Source: Anaerotardibacter muris
GTDB taxonomy: Bacteria; Actinomycetota; Coriobacteriia; Coriobacteriales; Eggerthellaceae
Length of the DNA stretch: 64,000 nucleotides
Direction: 5' to 3'
NCBI RefSeq assembly: GCF_943192915.1
Contig: NZ_CALPCD010000003.1
Coordinates: 124,001-188,000, forward strand
Position numbers and translations under genes: made by a program
In this document: piece after piece, positions 45,656 to 55,369 of the stretch
Position numbering within the stretch: the first letter of the stretch is position 1
Layout: the number at the start of each line of letters is the position of its first letter
Notes under the pieces: model-generated
The model's input: only the letters and a program-made list of their open reading frames with translations
Told to the model about the DNA's origin: nothing
Databases searched by the model: none

Positions 45656-48139
45656 CTACTGTGCGGACCCTTGAACGATGACCTTATTGTTCGGTCGATA
45701 GTTTGAATTGAATTCTTTCTCTCGAATTATATTGCCATATCGGTCCTTAACGGTACGGACAATTGTTATCGAACGCCCATCGGTGCCTTGAGTCTCGACG
45801 AATTCCTTACCCACGGGCCAATCGGAATCCTGACGGATCACGGTCTTGAATGGTTCACCAGCTTGCCATTCGCCATACGTAGTGGTCACCTCATATCCAG
45901 GATCGGTTCCATACAGCGTCGCAGTGACCGACGAATTCGTATACGACATCACGAGCAGCACGTCAGAATCGGTATCGTTTGACCAGATCAGATCCATATC
46001 AGGGTACGCGATAGCCGCATCACGTCCTTCAGGATAGCTCGCAATGTAGAGCGAGTGATTATAGCGCTTCTCGATCGGATATCCTGCTTCGTAGACCGCA
46101 TTGAACACTGTTGTGGCCACCTGGCAAATGCCGCCACCGATCGCATCGGAGTATTCTCCACTCACGATGGCGCCTGCATCTTGATATCCCTTATCAGCAG
46201 TGGTCTCGCCTGAAAGCGCCAAGAATGACCAACTCTCCCCTGCTTTGCAGATCGAATCATCGAGCGCATCGGCCGCTACATGGATGTTGTTGTTTCGTGC
46301 ACTAGCCCCCGATGCATACTGCGTGGTAAAAGAGGATATCTGTACGACAAGACCATAGTCACGCGCTTCGTCGAAGGTCATGCGATCAGGTATCTCAGCA
46401 GATGTGATATCCGTCGTAGGAGCCGCACTGCGACCATGCTCTGTGAAGAATGTTCGATTGAGTTCGGATATCGCAAGGCGAACCTGAGGAACCGTGCCTG
46501 TTGCGTTGGTGTTCACCATGATGGTTCCGTCATCATTGGTGAACTGCACGGTATAGTTGGAACCCGTGAACGTGAAATCGAAGCCAGCGATGATAGCCTT
46601 GTTCGCTTTGGTCTCGTCGAAGAGCGGAGTGAGCGCATAGCCATTTCCATCCTCCTGGACCTCGGTATAGGTCCAGTCAGCGAGCGTAGCCGCATCCGCA
46701 AACCACTGAGCGTCATCATATTGGAAGAGCGCCCCAGTAGGCAAAGACGCATCGATCAGAGATGCAGTATGCTGAGCCGCGGCTTCATCGATCTGCACAG
46801 GCACATCTTCCATGCTCACGATGAAACGCGATTCACCTTCTTTGTCCAAGAAGCCTTCGTTGAGGTGATCGGTCAACCATTCTTGAGGCACTTCATAGCC
46901 GTCATGACCCTGAGTGACGGATGCTCGTCCATCCTTCATCTCGACATCGAAGTTGACCATCTTCGTACCCAATGCCGCGATGATCTCGTTGCGCAATTCG
47001 TCAAAGGATGTCGCATTGAAGGTGCATTCAGGTTCGATATCGATGCCTGAGGCCTGTGCTTGAAGACGACCGAATAGCCAGCCATCATTGCGTCCCACCT
47101 GGTAAGCCATCTCGGCGTACATCGCCGAATCGAAGGTGGCGCCGATATGCTGAGCATTCACGGTCCACCGATCGCGAGAGGCAAGCGATTCTTCATAGCT
47201 GATCTGCTCTTCGAGCGTATCGCGCTCTTCACTGTGAGCCTGAGCATCAGAAGCCACCTGTTCATTGGCGCAAAAGACGATCGTGTTGCCCGAAACGCGT
47301 GGCTCATATTCTTGAGCGATCAGGGCTGTTGCCTCATCGACGGTCTTGCCTGAAAGGTCGATATCACCCACGCTCACACCTTGGTAGATGCGATTCATGT
47401 TAGCGAGCGCATCGACCGAACCTACCAGCACCACCACGATGACCAGCGCAAGTGCCACAGAGACCGCTTTGCTCTTATGCCACAACCAAGCGCACGCATG
47501 TCCGATGCCTCGCGCTGCTCTTGCTGCCTTCGAAGGCTCATCGCCCTGCTGCTTATAACCTTGCGATGGGTTCTTCAGCACGTTGGCAGGGATACCACCT
47601 GTGTGCGTTGGGCTGCTATCACGAGCAGCTCGCCGTGAGCGCGATGCAGTATCAGTTCGTCCTGCTTGATCGCTTCGAGCTCTTGTTCGCGAAACTTGGC
47701 TGCGAGTGCGCTGGGCATCAGAAGGATCAATCGTATTGCGACGAGCACGAGCTGAGCTGGTCGCAGAGACAGTGTCGCGGCGCGTAGTGCGCTGTGATGC
47801 AGCAGATCGTTGTGCACCAGAACGCGTCGACCGCGATGCACGTGATGTACGTGATGTACGAATTGGATCGTTCGTCGCACTAGAACGTGCTCGTGAAGAG
47901 CTCCCATGAACGCTTCTCGTACGCTCAAGATCCTTTTGTGATGCTGCATCCGCGCTGCGACGAGAGGCGACTCGACGAGTGCCTGCAGGGCGGTCTGAAA
48001 CATTGCCTGATCGACCAACACGCGATGCCTGAGCCTTACGCCCAGAGCCTGCCTGAGATGCGCTACGAGCCTGATTCGATCCTTGCCGCTTTCCCATGCG
48101 ATCGCGACCGCCGCGGGCGTTAGATTCGTTCCTAGCCAT
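45656..48139 (-). CDS. VanW family cell-wall protein with long basic cytoplasmic head
   Basis: 827 aa. Residues about 1-200 are Arg/Ser/Ala-rich low-complexity sequence; a membrane helix follows at about 223-245; then peptidoglycan-binding-like repeats and a VanW domain at about 610-760 (GESWSFLALSG, GGGICQVATT, YNHSLYIASYPEGRDAA), ending in a G5-like stretch. VanW proteins are associated with vancomycin clusters and general wall biology; their activity is unknown. Its start overlaps the second pgsA-like gene by eight bases. Confidence 0.88.
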   Translation of the reverse strand: MARNESNARGGRDRMGKRQGSNQARSASQAGSGRKAQASRVGRSGNVSDRPAGTRRVASRRSADAASQKDLERTRSVHGSSSRARSSATNDPIRTSRTSRASRSTRSGAQRSAASQRTTRRDTVSATSSARARRNTIDPSDAQRTRSQVSRTRARSDQAGRTDTASRSRRAARDSSPTHTGGIPANVLKNPSQGYKQQGDEPSKAARAARGIGHACAWLWHKSKAVSVALALVIVVVLVGSVDALANMNRIYQGVSVGDIDLSGKTVDEATALIAQEYEPRVSGNTIVFCANEQVASDAQAHSEERDTLEEQISYEESLASRDRWTVNAQHIGATFDSAMYAEMAYQVGRNDGWLFGRLQAQASGIDIEPECTFNATSFDELRNEIIAALGTKMVNFDVEMKDGRASVTQGHDGYEVPQEWLTDHLNEGFLDKEGESRFIVSMEDVPVQIDEAAAQHTASLIDASLPTGALFQYDDAQWFADAATLADWTYTEVQEDGNGYALTPLFDETKANKAIIAGFDFTFTGSNYTVQFTNDDGTIMVNTNATGTVPQVRLAISELNRTFFTEHGRSAAPTTDITSAEIPDRMTFDEARDYGLVVQISSFTTQYASGASARNNNIHVAADALDDSICKAGESWSFLALSGETTADKGYQDAGAIVSGEYSDAIGGGICQVATTVFNAVYEAGYPIEKRYNHSLYIASYPEGRDAAIAYPDMDLIWSNDTDSDVLLVMSYTNSSVTATLYGTDPGYEVTTTYGEWQAGEPFKTVIRQDSDWPVGKEFVETQGTDGRSITIVRTVKDRYGNIIREKEFNSNYRPNNKVIVQGSAQ

Positions 48140-48779
48140 GCTCTTGTCCGCTAGCTTCCTGCTTACGAGCTCGCTTCACACCCTGAAGCCCTTTGCCGAT
48201 GTAATAAGACGTGGTGAAGATGTTCAAGATGATGCCCGCATAAGCGAACCAGAAACCCCAAGAGTAGAGTTCTGCTGAAAAACCTGGCAACCAAGGAAGA
48301 TCGCAAACGCCAAGACCAGGCAACAAGGGGAAATTGAGCAAGATGCCTGCAAAACCTATATAGAGCAGTGTTGTGGCAACCTTGCCAAGATAGATGACCG
48401 GAACACGCACCTTATAGCGCTCCAAGATATAAGCGCCACCCACGAGCAAGATAAGATCGCGGATGAGCACGAAGAGGATGATCCACAAAGGCAAGCGCCC
48501 GATGAAAAAAAGGCCCGCTACACCCGAGATCATCAGAAGGCGATCAACAGCAGGATCGAGAAGCTGCCCTAAGCGCGATACTTGATTGGTACGACGTGCC
48601 ACCTGACCGTCTACCCAGTCGGTCGATGCTGCAATAGCGAAGACGAGCGTGGCAGCCAAATTGAAGTCGTTGAAGAGAAGGACCAAGAATACGGGGATCA
48701 TGAGCAGACGAATGAATGACAACACGTTCGGAAGCGTGAAGATCTTATTCGAAACTTCATACGTCTCGTGCGTTGACAT
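48132..48779 (-). CDS. CDP-alcohol phosphatidyltransferase family protein
   Basis: 215 aa membrane enzyme with the motif D(2)DG(2)AR(8)G(3)D(3)D in DWVDGQVARR ... GQLLDPAVDR, preceded by 'TLPNVLSFIRLLMIPVFLVLLF'. It would transfer a phosphatidyl group to glycerol phosphate, inositol phosphate or a related alcohol; as a PgsA domain is already present at 21376, this may be cardiolipin or phosphatidylinositol-phosphate synthesis. A strong GAGGAGGG ribosome site precedes ATG 48779. Confidence 0.9.
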   Translation of the reverse strand: MSTHETYEVSNKIFTLPNVLSFIRLLMIPVFLVLLFNDFNLAATLVFAIAASTDWVDGQVARRTNQVSRLGQLLDPAVDRLLMISGVAGLFFIGRLPLWIILFVLIRDLILLVGGAYILERYKVRVPVIYLGKVATTLLYIGFAGILLNFPLLPGLGVCDLPWLPGFSAELYSWGFWFAYAGIILNIFTTSYYIGKGLQGVKRARKQEASGQEHG

Positions 48780-48796
48780 TATCCCTCCTCAGTGAG

Positions 48797-48820
48797 CAAA
48801 ATCGGGCCCGTAGGCCCGAT
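48797..48820 (-). terminator. Rho-independent terminator of the ech operon
   Basis: Read on the minus strand: ATCGGGCC, loop TACG, GGCCCGAT, then a T run. The eight-pair stem is perfect and lies 30 bases after the echF stop. Confidence 0.85.
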
Positions 48821-48849
48821 GCTGGAAACGATTGCGTGCTGGAAGCCTG

Positions 48850-49317
48850 TTATTCCGCTTTATCTGCGGCTTCTTGCTTCGCCTTCTCACGCGCCGCCTT
48901 TGCTTCCATGGCTGCTTTAATTCTAGCAGCTCGCTCTTCTTCTTTACGCGCCATCTCAGCTTTTTCTTCTTCGGTCGGCTCGGGCTTCGTAGTGATCGAA
49001 ACGACCTTCGAAGTGGCTGGCTTGCGGTAATCGGGCATCATGGTCAAGCAATTCTGCGGGCACTCACGCACACAGGTGCGGCATTGGATGCAATCGAACG
49101 GGTCGATCGTCCATGATTCTGCCGCTTTATCGACCTCGATGCAGCCTGTCGGGCAACGCTTCGCACAAATACCACAAAGCGTGCATTCGATGATATCGTT
49201 TTCGATATGGCCCTTCAGATCATCCACGGACGGCCGCGTCTCATAGGGATAACGCAGTGTCTCTGGCTTCTTGAACAGGGACTTGAGGGTCATCTTTCCA
49301 AGCTTGAAATATCCCAT
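48850..49317 (-). CDS. echF: Ech hydrogenase polyferredoxin-like subunit EchF
   Basis: 155-aa NuoI-like subunit with two [4Fe-4S] sites (CTLCGICAKRCPTGCIEVD and CIQCRTCVRECPQNC). It carries electrons from ferredoxin to EchC. The last about 45 residues are an Ala/Lys/Glu-rich helix (KAEMARKEEERAAR...) not part of the usual subunit. Last gene of the operon. Confidence 0.92.
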   Translation of the reverse strand: MGYFKLGKMTLKSLFKKPETLRYPYETRPSVDDLKGHIENDIIECTLCGICAKRCPTGCIEVDKAAESWTIDPFDCIQCRTCVRECPQNCLTMMPDYRKPATSKVVSITTKPEPTEEEKAEMARKEEERAARIKAAMEAKAAREKAKQEAADKAE

Positions 49318-49321
49318 GATC

Positions 49322-50410
49322 CTACCTTTCCGTGCAGCTGATGCAGGGATCGATAGTGAGTACGATCATATTCACATCGGCCAAATCGCAGCCCTTGAGC
49401 GCCATGGTCATACCCGCGATGTTCTGGGTGGTTGGGGTGCGGATGCGCATGCGTTCAAGATTCTTGGTACCGTTACCAGAGCAATAGTAATAAACTTCAC
49501 CGCGAGGCTGCTCGAGGATGCTGCATGCTTCGCTGCCTGCAGCAGGAGCACCCTTCACGGGAACATAGAAATCACCATCAGGGATCTTATCGATGAGCTC
49601 TTCGATGATGCTGATGGACTGGAGCACCTCTTCAGCGCGGACCTGAACACGTCCGTAGCAGTCGCCATCGGTCGAAAGGATCGGTTGGAAATCAGCCAGG
49701 TCACCGTAGGCACCCAAGCCCAAGCAACGAACGTCGTTATTCAGATTGCTCGCGCGCGCAAAGGGACCGACCATGCCATACTGGACAGCATCTTCAGGCG
49801 AGATATACCCAACGCCCACCAGGCGATTCTTCACTGAAGTGTCCTTCAAGAATGCATTGCAGATCTCTTGATATTCCTTCTTGATGCTGTTGAGCTTATC
49901 TTTGATAGCTTGCAGCATGGGGGCATCGATATCCTTGGTAACGCCACCGATGAGCGTATAAGACAAGATGACGCGCCCGCCAGCGACCGCCTCGAAGATG
50001 TCGAGGATGCGCTCGCGTAAGCGCCAGCAGTGCATGAACAGGCTCTCGAAGCCGAATGCATCGGCCGCAAGACCCATCCACAACAAGTGCGAATGGATAC
50101 GTGAAAGCTCATGCATGATGGAGCGGAGATACTGCGCACGAGGCGGGATCTCAACGTCCATCAAGCGCTCAACGGTCTCTGCATAGCCATAGCTGTGACC
50201 GAATGCGCAGATGCCGCAAATACGCTCTGCAACATAGATGTACTGATGGATGTCGCGTGTCTCAACCAACTTCTCAAGACCGCGATGGATGAATCCGATC
50301 TGAGGAAGAACATCAACGACCGTTTCATCCTCGACCACAAGGTCAAGATGGAGCGGCTCGGGCAGTACAGGATGCTGCGGGCCGAATGGAAGCACTTGCG
50401 CTTTACCCAT
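49322..50410 (-). CDS. echE: Ech [NiFe] hydrogenase large subunit EchE
   Basis: 362 aa, NuoD-like. Both nickel ligand pairs are present: Cys65-Gly-Ile-Cys68 in RICGICAFGH, and Cys356-x-x-Cys359 in DPCISCTER. The protein ends three residues after the last cysteine, so no C-terminal extension needs cleavage by a maturation protease. This shows a true H2-reacting group 4 hydrogenase, not complex I, where these cysteines are lost. Confidence 0.95.
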   Translation of the reverse strand: MGKAQVLPFGPQHPVLPEPLHLDLVVEDETVVDVLPQIGFIHRGLEKLVETRDIHQYIYVAERICGICAFGHSYGYAETVERLMDVEIPPRAQYLRSIMHELSRIHSHLLWMGLAADAFGFESLFMHCWRLRERILDIFEAVAGGRVILSYTLIGGVTKDIDAPMLQAIKDKLNSIKKEYQEICNAFLKDTSVKNRLVGVGYISPEDAVQYGMVGPFARASNLNNDVRCLGLGAYGDLADFQPILSTDGDCYGRVQVRAEEVLQSISIIEELIDKIPDGDFYVPVKGAPAAGSEACSILEQPRGEVYYYCSGNGTKNLERMRIRTPTTQNIAGMTMALKGCDLADVNMIVLTIDPCISCTER

Positions 50411-50413
50411 GTT

Positions 50414-50980
50414 CTACTCCCCTTCCTCTTTCGTCTTGGTATCTTCCGACGCCTCAGTGCTCACCGCTTCAGCGGCTGACTTCGCTTCGGTATCTTCTTT
50501 AGCTGCTTCATTCGTATCTTTGGCAGCTGCCTCCTTGGCGGCTTTCGCTTCCTTAGCAGCCTTTGCTGCTTTAGCCTTAGCGATCTTAGCAGCCTTTTCG
50601 CGAGCAGCAAGCTGTTCAGGCGAAACGATAGTCATAGGCGCTTCAACACCTTCAGCGAAACGATAGAAAGCACCCTGAAAATCGATGAGATTACCCACGA
50701 TGTTCACGCCGAACAGATCGTGCGCTTCGTTTTCGTTCACGAACACCGCGATGAACAGCGGAGTGAGCGAAGGGATCTCGGTCTCGCCCTTGATGACGCC
50801 TTCGATACGACGATTGATCACTTCGTTACCCTTGATGAAGGTGTAATAGAGCCAAATGGTGTCATCTTCTTTATGGATGGCCATCATCTGAGAAAGCTGA
50901 TAGCCCTGCTCTTTGTATTTCTTAGCAGTATCGAAGAGCTCTTCGACCTTGATAGGGACAAAGGATTCATTCAGTTCCAT
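50414..50980 (-). CDS. echD: Ech hydrogenase subunit EchD (NuoC-like)
   Basis: 188 aa. The first about 125 residues are NuoC-like (WLYYTFIKGNEVINRRIEGVI, 'LTPLFIAVFVNENEAHDLFGV'). The last about 60 residues form an Ala/Lys/Glu-rich, charged tail likely to be helical. Bridges EchC and EchE. Three-base gap to echE. Confidence 0.9.
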   Translation of the reverse strand: MELNESFVPIKVEELFDTAKKYKEQGYQLSQMMAIHKEDDTIWLYYTFIKGNEVINRRIEGVIKGETEIPSLTPLFIAVFVNENEAHDLFGVNIVGNLIDFQGAFYRFAEGVEAPMTIVSPEQLAAREKAAKIAKAKAAKAAKEAKAAKEAAAKDTNEAAKEDTEAKSAAEAVSTEASEDTKTKEEGE

Positions 50981-50983
50981 GAC

Positions 50984-51427
50984 TTACGCCCCTTTCTTCT
51001 CTGCTTTGAGCTTCTTGGATTTCTCTTCCAAGATGCCGATACCTTCGACCACCGCGTCGATGATGGCCTCAGGACGGATAGCGCAACCTGGCGCATAGAC
51101 ATCGACAGGGATGGCCTTATCCACGCCGCCGATGATGTTGTAACAGTCTTTGAAGATACCCGCTGTACAGGCGCAAACACCGCATGCAACGACCACCTTC
51201 GGCTCGACCATCTGGTCGTAGATCTCGCGCACAACATCGATATTGCGCTCGTTGATACCACCAGTGACCAAGAAGATATCGGCATGCTTGGGGTTGCCCG
51301 TATTCACGATGCCGAAGCGCTCGACATCATAGAGCGGCGTAAGAGCCGCGAGGACTTCGATATCGCACCCATTACAGCTCGAGCCGTCGTAATGGATGAT
51401 CCAAGGAGATTTAGAAACAGAAGACAT
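50984..51427 (-). CDS. echC: Ech hydrogenase small subunit EchC (NuoB-like)
   Basis: 147 aa carrying the proximal [4Fe-4S] cluster: cysteines in SSCNGCDIEVL, CGVCACTAGIFKDC and APGCAIRP. Passes electrons to the NiFe site of EchE. Four-base gap to echD. Confidence 0.95.
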   Translation of the reverse strand: MSSVSKSPWIIHYDGSSCNGCDIEVLAALTPLYDVERFGIVNTGNPKHADIFLVTGGINERNIDVVREIYDQMVEPKVVVACGVCACTAGIFKDCYNIIGGVDKAIPVDVYAPGCAIRPEAIIDAVVEGIGILEEKSKKLKAEKKGA

Positions 51428-51436
51428 GTTCCCTCC

Positions 51437-52318
51437 TTACAGGAATGCGAGCACGGTGATGTTGATGCCACCCAAGACCAACGTGATGATCCAAGTTGAC
51501 TTCAGCACCAACTGCCACTTAACACGAGCAAAGTTGTTATCGATCCAGATCTCAAACAAGTAGATGAGGATGAAAGCAACGATAGCAATCGCAATGGAGA
51601 TGGGATTGCCCCAAATGAAGAACATGACGACCCAGCCCATGTACAGGATGTTCTCACACCAGTGCATCACTTCGATCTGAGCGAGCGTCTTGCCAGACAT
51701 TTCGGTAGTTACACCTTTTACCAGTTCTTGATGTGCATGATGTGAATATGAGAGATCAAATGGAGATTTCCTCAATTTAATCGTAAGTATGTAGAGCATT
51801 CCTAAAAAGATTCCCCACAAGCTGAACAAGATAGGCTGATCGAGGAACGGCAAGACCGACAGGTCGAAGCTGCCCGTAGCCATGAACAGACCCACCGCCA
51901 ACAAGAGCACCATCGGTTCATAGGCCATGATCTGCAGCGTTTCACGATGAGCGCCAGCTTCGGAAAAGGGTGAACGTGAAGCATACGCTGCCATGACGAA
52001 CATGAGCTCAGCGAGCGTGATGACGAACACGCACAGTAAGAAGTTGCCGCCCGAGAAGAAGATGCCGCCTGCAATGAAGGTGAACACAAGAGCGCACACC
52101 ACGTAGGTGCCGATCGTGCCATTGACCGCCACGTTGTCCTTCGCGATGAGCTTGCGCACATCGTAGAGAGGCTGAAGCAAGGGAGGACCTACCCTGCCCT
52201 GCATACGTGCGCTGATGATGCGGTCGAGACCAGAAAGAAGGCAGCCGGCCACGGTACCTACGATCGCAAAGATGACCGAAGCACCAAGCGTGATAAGGAT
52301 CGAAATGAGCGTTTCCAC
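51437..52318 (-). CDS. echB: Ech hydrogenase membrane subunit EchB (NuoH-like)
   Basis: 293 aa with about eight membrane helices; 'GCLLSGLDRIISARMQGRVGPPLLQPLYDVRKLIAKD' is the conserved NuoH/HyfC stretch. It links the soluble arm to ion translocation. Nine-base gap to echC. Confidence 0.94.
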   Translation of the reverse strand: METLISILITLGASVIFAIVGTVAGCLLSGLDRIISARMQGRVGPPLLQPLYDVRKLIAKDNVAVNGTIGTYVVCALVFTFIAGGIFFSGGNFLLCVFVITLAELMFVMAAYASRSPFSEAGAHRETLQIMAYEPMVLLLAVGLFMATGSFDLSVLPFLDQPILFSLWGIFLGMLYILTIKLRKSPFDLSYSHHAHQELVKGVTTEMSGKTLAQIEVMHWCENILYMGWVVMFFIWGNPISIAIAIVAFILIYLFEIWIDNNFARVKWQLVLKSTWIITLVLGGINITVLAFL

Positions 52319-52333
52319 GAATTGCCTCCTTTC

Positions 52334-54262
52334 CTAGAGCAAGATGGTCAGGCCCGCAGTGGACACAACAGCCCACACGAACGCGATGAGTATGAGGATA
52401 TAACAGATGATCGTGCCAATGGGCGTGAGCTTCGCCTCTCCGAACCAGTCATCCATGTACCAGTTGCGCACCGTAGCCTCTTGGGGCTGCGAGAGCGAAT
52501 TCAAGAACACGCGCGATTCGTTGTCGACCGAAACACCCGAAAGATAGACGCTAGCCTTCTTGGCCTTGGTCTTCTTACGAAGCACGCCGAACATCATCAC
52601 TACCATGAACAGCACGATGATGGTTGACAGATAGAGATTCTCGTCACGGATAGGCTGGATGCTCATGCCTAATACGGACGCAACATACGGTTCGACCAGA
52701 TAGTTCGAGATGACTGGGATGAGCGCACAGGCGAGCACCGCGAGCACCACCATGACCGCGTCAGCGAACCATTCGCTCTTGTGCACGGTGATCTCGACGT
52801 TGTCTGGCTCCCCAGCGATACCCGCAAGCTTACCGAGCCATTTCGCCCAGAACATGAAGGTTGCCGCAGAACCGAATGCTAACATGAGGATGAGCGCGAT
52901 CTGGCGCGTACCGATGAGAGTGACGAGCGTTGCCCACTTCGCGATGAGCATACCGAATGGTGCGATGAACATGATCATGATGCCGAGCATCATCAAGCGC
53001 GCCAAACGAGGCATGCGTTCGAAGAGCGAGTCCATGTCCTCGATGTTACGCGAACCGATATGGTGCTCTGCCGTACCCACGCACAAGAAGAGCAAGCTCT
53101 TCGCAATAGCGTGGAAGATGACCAGGAAGATGGCCGCCCAGATAGCCTCTGCAGTGCCAACACCCGCGCATGCAGTGATAAGACCAAGATTAGCGATGGT
53201 CGAATACGCCAGAACACGTTTCGCATTGACCTGCGAAATGGCCAAGAACGAACAGAACAGGAACGTAAGGCCACCGACCAAGATGACGAAGATCGAAGGA
53301 CCAAACGATACGGCATAGATCGGACCGCACTTGATGAGCATGAACACGCCCGCCTTCACCATGGTGGATGAATGCAAGAGCGCACTGGTTGGTGTTGGCG
53401 CGACCATAGCGCCGAGCAACCACGTATGGAAGGGCATCTGCGCAGCTTTGGTCATGCCCGCTAAGCTCAAACAGGTGAGCGGGAACACTACGAGCGCAGG
53501 CGCCAGTGTTCCGATAACGATGAAGTCGAGGAAGTCGACCGTGTTGAACTGCAGCGCCATATAGAACAGCGCCGCCAAGAACGCGATGCCGCCGACCATA
53601 TTCATGATGATCTGCCTGAAAGCATTCGCGATAGCTTCTTCTGTTCGGGTGTAGCCGATGAGCAAGAAGGAACAGACCGTGGTGATCTCCCAACCCGCAT
53701 AGAGCCAGATCATGTTATTGCAGAAGATGATCGCATACATAGCCGCAAGGAAGATGAACATCAACGCGAAGAAGCGCGGGCGACGGTCAGCCTCATGCTT
53801 GTGCTCTGCCTGGAAATCTTCCATATACCCGATGGAATAGATGCAGATACCAGAGCCGACCAAGCCGATGATAAGGGTCATGATGAGCGAGAGAGAATCG
53901 ACATAAAGACCGCGCAGGCAGACGATATCGTGAGCGAAACCGAACTCGAAGACGAGCGTGCCCACCAACTGGATGGCAGCAAGAGCCAGAACCCACTTAC
54001 GGCGATATTTGACGCTGTAGAAGATGACGACCGCACCAACGATGACGCTGATGGCGATCGAAGCCCAATCGATCACAGCAGAATCGAACATATAGTACGT
54101 TCCTGTTGTGCCGATGTTCATTGCAACCATCGCGATGGATGCGCCCATGATAACAAGGCTCGCGACCCACACGATGACATTTCTGACCTTGTCTTGCCTG
54201 AAGATGACGAGCAGCCCGGCAATGACAAGTGGAAACAGGATCAGAAACCCTATCATTTCCAT
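52334..54262 (-). CDS. echA: Ech hydrogenase membrane subunit EchA (NuoL-like)
   Basis: About 642 aa, NuoL/MrpA-type antiporter-like subunit with 15 or so helices ('GWEITTVCSFLLIGYTRTEEAIANAFRQIIMN', 'MPFHTWLLGAMVAPTPTSALLHSSTMVKAGVFMLIK'). It is the likely proton or sodium pump. ATG 54262 is chosen because AAAGGAGG lies just upstream; earlier in-frame codons have no such site. First gene of echABCDEF. Confidence 0.93.
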   Translation of the reverse strand: MEMIGFLILFPLVIAGLLVIFRQDKVRNVIVWVASLVIMGASIAMVAMNIGTTGTYYMFDSAVIDWASIAISVIVGAVVIFYSVKYRRKWVLALAAIQLVGTLVFEFGFAHDIVCLRGLYVDSLSLIMTLIIGLVGSGICIYSIGYMEDFQAEHKHEADRRPRFFALMFIFLAAMYAIIFCNNMIWLYAGWEITTVCSFLLIGYTRTEEAIANAFRQIIMNMVGGIAFLAALFYMALQFNTVDFLDFIVIGTLAPALVVFPLTCLSLAGMTKAAQMPFHTWLLGAMVAPTPTSALLHSSTMVKAGVFMLIKCGPIYAVSFGPSIFVILVGGLTFLFCSFLAISQVNAKRVLAYSTIANLGLITACAGVGTAEAIWAAIFLVIFHAIAKSLLFLCVGTAEHHIGSRNIEDMDSLFERMPRLARLMMLGIMIMFIAPFGMLIAKWATLVTLIGTRQIALILMLAFGSAATFMFWAKWLGKLAGIAGEPDNVEITVHKSEWFADAVMVVLAVLACALIPVISNYLVEPYVASVLGMSIQPIRDENLYLSTIIVLFMVVMMFGVLRKKTKAKKASVYLSGVSVDNESRVFLNSLSQPQEATVRNWYMDDWFGEAKLTPIGTIICYILILIAFVWAVVSTAGLTILL

Positions 54263-54418
54263 GCCAGTTCCTCCTTTAATAGGAGCCGATACTAAAACGC
54301 GACCAATATAGTCGCATTTCACTGTATCGCTTTGTGTTCGATGCACTTTGCACGCATCGCTGTGAAGATATTATGCTCGGTAAGTGGGTTTGAGATTTCG
54401 CAGTTGAATGAGCCTGTT

Positions 54419-55366
54419 TCACGACGTGATGAACACGGGTCGATGTTGATAGGCACAGGTGACCTGAATGGGTGCTCCAGCTCGCTCGACCACCGCACGT
54501 AACGTTTCGACGGGGATACGGTAGGTATTATTGTTCTCTGAGATATGAAGTGCTACGACCGTCTCGAGCTTATCGGAGATGAGCGACTCAAGGGCAGCGG
54601 CGGCTTGCGCGTTGCTCAAATGCCCATGGTCAGAGCCAACACGCTCTTTGAGCATCAAAGGATAAGGCCCATTGCGCAACATCGCTTCATCATGGTTGCT
54701 CTCAAGCCCCAAGATACGAACATCGCGCAGTCCTTCGAGCGCTTCCGGGAGCAAAGTGCCCGTATCAGTGATGAAACCGAGCGCGTCGCCCCCGCTTTCG
54801 AAGCGAAAACCGAACGAGACCTCGGTATCATGCGAGGTGGGCAGGATCTTCACGCGAAGCGAACCAAGTTCGATGGTTTGACCAGCATCGATGCGGTTCA
54901 GATCGCTGATATCGAACGTCTTTTGCATCTCCCGCGCATGTTCATAGGTAAGCTCATGAGCATAGATGGGCGCTTCGATACCTTGCGAGCGCAATCCACG
55001 CATGATCACGCCAAGATTCTTCACGTGATCAGAGTGGCTGTGAGAGATGAGGATCGCTTTCAGATTCTTCAGATCGAATCCACCCTGCTCGCTGAAGTCG
55101 AACACATCACGCTTGCAGATCCCCGCATCGATGAGCACGCCATCGCCACTGACACGGTCGAACACCACCGCTGCATTGCCCTTGCTCCCACTGCCCAGTA
55201 CGAGCAACTGCAAGCGGCGATCAATGTCTCCGCGTATGCGCGCAAGATCATTCGAAACGTTGTCCGTCGAAACTGAATGGTCGAGCGTCAAGCGCTGTTG
55301 ATGAAGGCGCCGAGCCTCGACCTCTTTACGAGAGAGCGAAGATTCTTCAGGATCGAAAGTGCTCAT
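54419..55366 (-). CDS. YycJ/WalJ-like MBL-fold hydrolase
   Basis: 315 aa. After about 50 polar residues comes 'LQLLVLGSGSKGNAAVV', 'ILISHSHSDHVKNLG' (HxHxDH metal site) and 'HDTEVSFGFRFESGGDALGFITDTG'. The pattern fits the YycJ branch of metallo-beta-lactamases, suggested 5'-3' exonucleases. walRK are not adjacent here. It starts four bases after the DUF1846 gene ends. Confidence 0.9.
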   Translation of the reverse strand: MSTFDPEESSLSRKEVEARRLHQQRLTLDHSVSTDNVSNDLARIRGDIDRRLQLLVLGSGSKGNAAVVFDRVSGDGVLIDAGICKRDVFDFSEQGGFDLKNLKAILISHSHSDHVKNLGVIMRGLRSQGIEAPIYAHELTYEHAREMQKTFDISDLNRIDAGQTIELGSLRVKILPTSHDTEVSFGFRFESGGDALGFITDTGTLLPEALEGLRDVRILGLESNHDEAMLRNGPYPLMLKERVGSDHGHLSNAQAAAALESLISDKLETVVALHISENNNTYRIPVETLRAVVERAGAPIQVTCAYQHRPVFITS

Positions 55367-55369
55367 GAT

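Noticed and set aside
48850..54262. Reading the cluster as respiratory complex I (nuo)
   Set aside because: Only six subunits are present, in ech order, and the large subunit keeps both nickel-binding CxxC pairs that complex I lacks.
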